This document shows positions 58,617-64,000 of a stretch of 64,000 nucleotides of DNA, one piece after another. The DNA is from Nonomuraea sp. NBC_00507 (lineage in GTDB: Bacteria > Actinomycetota > Actinomycetes > Streptosporangiales > Streptosporangiaceae): assembly GCF_036013525.1 (NCBI RefSeq), contig NZ_CP107853.1, positions 9,424,001 through 9,488,000 on the forward strand. The letters are read 5' to 3'. The notes beneath the pieces were generated by a model that saw only the letters and a program-made list of their open reading frames with translations, searched no databases and was not told where the DNA came from. The position numbers and the translations under genes are program-made. Positions within the stretch are counted from its first letter, which is position 1, and each line of letters begins with the position of its first letter.

Positions 58617-59378
58617 TCAGCGGACCGGGTGGCCCGCCAGGCGCAGGGTGTTCTTGACCTCGGAGATCTTGAGCGTGCCGAAGTGGAAGACGCTGGCCGC
58701 CAGGACGGCGTCCGCGCCCGCCTCCACCGCCGGCGGAAAGTGCTCCAGACGCCCGGCCCCGCCGCTGGCGATCACCGGAACCCGCACGGCCGCCCGGACC
58801 GCCCGCAGCATCTCCAGGTCGTAGCCGTCGAGCGTGCCGTCACCGTCCATCGAGTTGAGCAGGATCTCTCCCACCCCCAGCTCCTCGCCGCGCGCCGCCC
58901 ACTCCACCGCGTCGATGCCGGTGCCGCGCCGCCCGCCGTGCGTGGTCACCTCGAAGCCGCTCGGTGTGCCCGGCGCACGCCGGGCGTCCACGGACAACAC
59001 GACGCACTGGGCGCCGAAGCGCCGGGACGCCTCGGTGAGCAGCTCCGGCCGGGCGATGGCGGCCGTGTTGAGCGACACCTTGTCGGCGCCGGCCCGCAGC
59101 AACCGGTTGACGTCCTCGACCGACCGCACCCCGCCACCGACGGTGAGCGGGATGAACACCTGCTCGGCGGTCCTGCGTACGACGTCGAGCATGGTCTCGC
59201 GCTCGCCGGACGAGGCGGTGATGTCGAGGAAGGTCAGCTCGTCGGCGCCCTCCTCGTCGTAGCGCCTGGCCAGCTCTACGGGGTCGCCCGCGTCGCGCAG
59301 GTTCTCGAAGTTGACGCCCTTGACCACACGGCCGGCGTCCACGTCGAGACAGGGAATGACTCTTACCGCTACGGTCAT
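58617..59378 (-). CDS. hisF: Imidazole glycerol phosphate synthase cyclase subunit HisF
   Basis: Forms imidazole glycerol phosphate and AICAR using ammonia from HisH. (beta/alpha)8 barrel with catalytic Asp12 (PCLDVDAGR) and Asp131 (SVDAR), and [24 protein letters not shown] as a phosphate-binding loop. 253 aa. It is the last gene of the operon; its start overlaps ridA's stop by 4 bp. Confidence 0.97.
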   Translation of the reverse strand: MTVAVRVIPCLDVDAGRVVKGVNFENLRDAGDPVELARRYDEEGADELTFLDITASSGERETMLDVVRRTAEQVFIPLTVGGGVRSVEDVNRLLRAGADKVSLNTAAIARPELLTEASRRFGAQCVVLSVDARRAPGTPSGFEVTTHGGRRGTGIDAVEWAARGEELGVGEILLNSMDGDGTLDGYDLEMLRAVRAAVRVPVIASGGAGRLEHFPPAVEAGADAVLAASVFHFGTLKISEVKNTLRLAGHPVR

Positions 59379-59785
59379 GCTCGCAATGCCTCGATTTCGA
59401 TCTCGACCAGCATTCTCGGGTCGACCAGACCGGCCACCCGTACGCCCGTGCAGGCGGGCCGCACCTCGCCGAACACCTCGGCGATGGCCTGCCCGACGAG
59501 GTCGAAGTGACGTTGCTCGACCACGTAGTAACGGACCATGACGACGTCCTCGCGGGTCAGCCCGCCCGCCAGGACGGCCGTCAGGGCGATGTCGATCGCG
59601 GTCAGGCTCTGGTGGTAGGCGTCGCCGACGTGGCGCACCTCGCCGTCGACCGTGGCCGTGCAGCCGGAGACGATCACCCGCTCTCCGACGACCACGGCGC
59701 GCGCGTAGCCGTACTTCTCCTCCCAGATGCCACCCGAGAACACCCTCGGCCCGATGCTGTGCATGCTGACGCTACCGACGCTCAT
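59375..59785 (-). CDS. RidA-family protein, 136 aa
   Basis: YjgF/YER057c/UK114 fold: [34 protein letters not shown] and [49 protein letters not shown], with the Arg in EVRPACT near the position of the enamine-deaminase Arg. A reactive enamine/imine scavenger role is inferred. ATG 59783-59785 is preferred since GGGAGGGGG stands before it; a GTG at 59807-59809 in a GTGA overlap with priA is possible. Confidence 0.88.
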   Translation of the reverse strand: MSVGSVSMHSIGPRVFSGGIWEEKYGYARAVVVGERVIVSGCTATVDGEVRHVGDAYHQSLTAIDIALTAVLAGGLTREDVVMVRYYVVEQRHFDLVGQAIAEVFGEVRPACTGVRVAGLVDPRMLVEIEIEALRA

Positions 59786-59805
59786 TCCGCCCCCTCCCGG
59801 CGAAG

Positions 59806-60531
59806 TCACCCGCGCACCGCGGCAAGCGCGTTTTCCAATGTGAACGCGTGAGCGTAAAGGGCACTGCCCACGATGGCGCCTTCCAGTCCGTCAGGGACGA
59901 GAGAAGCGAGTGCGACCAGGTCATCCAGGCTGGAGACGCCGCCGCTGGCGATCACCGGCCTGTCGGTACGGGAGCAGATCCGGCGGTAGAGATCCAGATT
60001 GGGGCCCTGGAGCATGCCGTCCTTGGTCACGTCGGTGACGACGTAACGAGGGCAGCCGTCGGCCTCCAGCCGGTCGAGCACCTCCCACAGGTCGCCTCCC
60101 TCCTCGGTCCAGCCGCGGGCGGCCAGCGTCGTGCCGCGCACGTCGAGACCGACCGCGATCTTGTCGCCATGCTCGGCAATGGCCTTCCGGCACCAGTCGG
60201 GGTTCTCCAACGCGGCGGTGCCGATGTTGACCCGGCGGCAGCCGGTGGCCAGGGCGGCGGCCAGCGAGTCGTCGTCGCGGATGCCACCGGACAGCTCCAC
60301 GTTGACGTCCAGCCTGCCGATCACGTCGGCGATCAGCTCCCGGTTGCTCCCCCGGCCGAACGCGGCGTCCAGATCCACCATATGGATCCACTCGGCGCCC
60401 GCCTCCTGCCAGGCCAGCGCAGCGGCGAACGGCTCGCCGTAGCCCTTCTCGGTCCCGGCCACGCCCTGGACCAGTTGAACAGCCTGGCCGTCGATGATGT
60501 CCACGGCGGGCAGCAATACGAGCGACGACAT
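59806..60531 (-). CDS. priA: Bifunctional PriA isomerase (HisA/TrpF)
   Basis: Isomerises both ProFAR (histidine) and phosphoribosyl anthranilate (tryptophan), replacing TrpF, which I did not find in the window. Asp11 ([10 protein letters not shown]) and the VTDVTKDG segment are the acid/base region; [27 protein letters not shown] is the phosphate loop. 241 aa. It stands directly after the 109-aa gene (stop/start adjacent). Confidence 0.93.
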   Translation of the reverse strand: MSSLVLLPAVDIIDGQAVQLVQGVAGTEKGYGEPFAAALAWQEAGAEWIHMVDLDAAFGRGSNRELIADVIGRLDVNVELSGGIRDDDSLAAALATGCRRVNIGTAALENPDWCRKAIAEHGDKIAVGLDVRGTTLAARGWTEEGGDLWEVLDRLEADGCPRYVVTDVTKDGMLQGPNLDLYRRICSRTDRPVIASGGVSSLDDLVALASLVPDGLEGAIVGSALYAHAFTLENALAAVRG

Positions 60532-60861
60532 TCAGATCCTCCGGTCGAAGGCAAGAGTCACGACAACAGGTACGAGCAGCACGGACAGGACGAGGACGGC
60601 GAAGCTGGCGAAGAACGACCCCCACAGCAGCCAGGTGATCACCTGGACGAGCAGGAACCCGAGCGCCACCAGGGCGTTCTGGGCCCGGTGGCGGCGCGCC
60701 AGCAGGCCTCCCTGGCGGGAGAGGCGCACCGGGCGCGGCGTGAGCCTGGCGATAAGGGTGCGGCGGCGGGCCAGGCGCGCCTGGCGCTCCTCGTTGGCCC
60801 GCATCGCCCGGGCCCGCTCGGCCTCGCGCTCGGCCCGGCGGCGCGCCCGCTCCTTGCTCAC
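60532..60861 (-). CDS. Conserved small membrane protein of the his operon, 109 aa
   Basis: A highly basic/acidic N-terminus ([37 protein letters not shown]) is followed by two membrane segments (ALVALGFLLVQVITWLLWGSFFASFAVLVLSVLLVPVVVT). Its stop is next to the priA start. Similar genes sit between hisH and priA in other actinobacteria. Function unknown. Confidence 0.8.
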   Translation of the reverse strand: MSKERARRRAEREAERARAMRANEERQARLARRRTLIARLTPRPVRLSRQGGLLARRHRAQNALVALGFLLVQVITWLLWGSFFASFAVLVLSVLLVPVVVTLAFDRRI

Positions 60862-60900
60862 CGCGCCAGCTCCCTCACCCGAGCCGGGAACGCCCGGCCC

Positions 60901-61545
60901 TCACTCAACGGTGCCCAGCCAGTTGCTCAGCAGGGCGGCGCCGGCGTCGCCGGACTTCTCCGGGTGGAACTGGGTGGCCATGAGCGGGCCGTTCTCCACG
61001 GCCGCCACGAACGGCACGCCGTGCTCGGCCCACGTCACGATCGGCTCCGCGAACCCGTCGCCGGTGCGCAGCTCCCACTCGCGCACGCCGTAGGAGTGCA
61101 CGAAGTAGAAGCGGGTGGCGGCGTCCAGGCCGGCGAACAGGACGCTGCCGGCCGGAGCCTTGACGGTGTTCCACCCCATGTGGGGCAGCACGGGCGCGTC
61201 GAGCCGTTCGACGGTGCCCGGCCATTCGCCGCAGCCCTCGGTCTCCACGCCGTGCTCGACGCCCCTGGCGAACAGGATCTGCATGCCGACGCAGATGCCC
61301 AGCACAGGGCGCCCGCCGGACAGACGCCTGCCGATGATCTGCTCGCCGCGGACGCTCTTGAGCCCGCTCATGCACGCCTCGAACGCGCCCACGCCGGGCA
61401 CGACCAGCCCGTCGGCGTTCAGTGCGGCCTCGAAGTCGGGCGTCACGGTCACCTCGGCGCCGACCCTGGCCAGCGCCCGCTCCGCGGAACGCAGATTGCC
61501 CGACCCGTAGTCCAGGACGACGATGTTCTTCTTCGTCACCACCAC
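60901..61545 (-). CDS. hisH: Imidazole glycerol phosphate synthase glutaminase HisH
   Basis: Supplies ammonia to HisF by hydrolysing glutamine. Class I glutaminase with Cys in [11 protein letters not shown], oxyanion [10 protein letters not shown] and His/Glu in TQFHPEKSG. 214 aa. GTG at 61543-61545 (or 61540-61542); the gene overlaps the 51-aa gene stop by 10 bp. Confidence 0.95.
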   Translation of the reverse strand: MVVTKKNIVVLDYGSGNLRSAERALARVGAEVTVTPDFEAALNADGLVVPGVGAFEACMSGLKSVRGEQIIGRRLSGGRPVLGICVGMQILFARGVEHGVETEGCGEWPGTVERLDAPVLPHMGWNTVKAPAGSVLFAGLDAATRFYFVHSYGVREWELRTGDGFAEPIVTWAEHGVPFVAAVENGPLMATQFHPEKSGDAGAALLSNWLGTVE

Positions 61546-61691
61546 AGCACCCCCGCCGTGATCGCCATCGCCGCGCCGAGCGCGCAGACGACGGCACCGA
61601 TTTTGAGTCCCTGCTTGGCCAGGGAGAACACGCCGCCGATCAGGAACAACCCGATGAACACCATCACGCCGGCGATGAGGTTGTCCGTCAT
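61536..61691 (-). CDS. Small membrane protein in the his operon, 51 aa
   Basis: [51 protein letters not shown] contains two membrane segments. It overlaps the hisB stop by 4 bp (ATGA) and the hisH start by 10 bp, so it is translated as part of the operon. Too small for usual annotation. Function unknown. Confidence 0.75.
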   Translation of the reverse strand: MTDNLIAGVMVFIGLFLIGGVFSLAKQGLKIGAVVCALGAAMAITAGVLWW

Positions 61692-62281
61692 AGGACGCCC
61701 TTGGTGCTCGGCACCCCGCTCGCGCGCGGGTCGAGCTCGGACGCCTCGCGCAGCGCCCTGGCCAGGGCCTTGAACTGGGCCTCCACGATGTGGTGCGCGT
61801 TGCGCCCGTAAGGGACGTGCACGTGCAGGCAGATCGCGGCCTGGGCGACGAGCGACTCCAGGATGTGGCGCGTCATCGTCGTGTCGTAGTCGGGGCCGAT
61901 CATCGGCGCCATGCCCTCGGGCTCGGTGTGCACCAGGTAGGGCCGCCCGGACAGGTCGACGGTGACCTGGGCGAGCGACTCGTCCAACGGGCACGACGCG
62001 CTACCGAACCTCCTGATGCCCGACTTGTCGCCCAGCGCCTCGCGGAACGCCGCGCCCAGCGCGAGCGCGGTGTCCTCGATCGTGTGGTGGGAGTCGATGT
62101 GCAGGTCGCCCTCGGTCTTGACGGTCAGGTCGAACAGCCCGTGCTTGCCGAGCTGGGCCAGCATGTGGTCGAAGAACCCGACCCCGGTCGCCACCTCGAC
62201 CCGGCCGGTGCCGTCGAGACCGACCTCCACCAGGACCGAGGTCTCCTTCGTAACGCGCTCGACGCGGCCTACGCGGTTCAC
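61688..62281 (-). CDS. hisB: Imidazoleglycerol-phosphate dehydratase HisB
   Basis: Dehydrates imidazole glycerol phosphate to imidazole acetol phosphate. Mn-binding motifs [10 protein letters not shown] and [13 protein letters not shown], and [13 protein letters not shown]. Monofunctional, 197 aa, as in actinobacteria. GTG 62279-62281 with GAAGGAGGG upstream; both lie inside a perfect 12-bp hairpin, so initiation is probably regulated. Confidence 0.95.
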   Translation of the reverse strand: MNRVGRVERVTKETSVLVEVGLDGTGRVEVATGVGFFDHMLAQLGKHGLFDLTVKTEGDLHIDSHHTIEDTALALGAAFREALGDKSGIRRFGSASCPLDESLAQVTVDLSGRPYLVHTEPEGMAPMIGPDYDTTMTRHILESLVAQAAICLHVHVPYGRNAHHIVEAQFKALARALREASELDPRASGVPSTKGVL

Positions 62282-62311
62282 AGGCCCTCCTTCGTCGGTC
62301 CTGTGAACCGC
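62273..62311 (-). promoter_or_regulatory. RNA hairpin sequestering the hisB start region
   Basis: On the mRNA strand GCGGTTCACAGG (12 bases) is followed by a 15-nt loop containing GAAGGAGGG and then the perfect complement CCTGTGAACCGC, in which the GTG start is paired. The hairpin lies 30 nt after the hisC stop (62341). Confidence 0.75.
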
Positions 62312-62340
62312 AGAAGCGCCGTGTTCATTGGTTCGCTCGC

Positions 62341-64000
<1,660 letters not shown>

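Overview
The window is a GC-rich actinobacterial chromosome segment, probably from the Streptosporangiales (Nonomuraea/Streptosporangium-like). Evidence: very high third-position GC, GTG/TTG starts, leaderless promoters of the TANNNT type, a bifunctional priA in place of hisA/trpF, an ANTAR regulator, and a housekeeping gene order (coaE, rpsA, polA, liv, pyk, gltBD, lgt, trp, his) that matches, from memory, the core of Streptomyces chromosomes. I saw no insertion sequence, phage or integrase, so this is core genome with a few lineage-specific insertions.

Layout. 1-10.3 kb: end of a Pro-rich membrane protein, a P-loop NTPase, coaE, a Clp-N protein overlapping a GNAT acetyltransferase, an epoxide hydrolase, rpsA with promoter and terminator, a secreted polysaccharide deacetylase and polA. 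10.3-17 kb: a thioesterase, a spacer with CRISPR-like degenerate repeats, then livHMGF (LivH carries an extra secreted domain) with livK facing it. 17-24.8 kb: lipoproteins, a PdtaR-type ANTAR regulator, tRNA-Leu(CAA) with a broken HTH gene beside it, a PPOX-fold protein, dapD, a repeat-bearing gene-poor spacer, pyk, a DUF2784 protein and a subtilisin-like lipoprotein. 24.9-33 kb: an aldo/keto reductase divergent from its likely XRE regulator, then gltBD. 33.5-41 kb: a branched-polyamine-synthase homologue, two paralogous single-pass proteins, a VIT1/CCC1 transporter, lgt, and a DsbA/MauE pair. 41-45 kb: a large secreted GH101 glycosidase.

45-51.3 kb holds a trp/hisI cluster on the minus strand: hisI, Trp-associated membrane protein, DUF4190 and dispanin-type proteins, DUF2752, trpC, trpB, trpA. 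trpE, which I would expect between hisI and the membrane protein, is absent. 51.3-58.4 kb: a STAS/ATPase partner-switch pair, a heterodimeric ABC exporter with one degenerate ATP site, a DinB-like protein, a small membrane protein and a glutamine-synthetase-like ligase. 58.6-64 kb is the his operon hisD-hisC-hisB-(51 aa)-hisH-(109 aa)-priA-ridA-hisF, tightly packed, with hisD cut by the window end.

The most unusual signals are a perfect 12-bp hairpin enclosing the hisB ribosome binding site and start, the CRISPR-like relic at 10.8 kb, the LivH fusion, the paralogous Cys-pair membrane proteins at 35-38 kb, the polyamine-type enzymes, and about ten leaderless promoters that fix start codons across the window. 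I did not find a convincing new multi-gene defence or mobile system.
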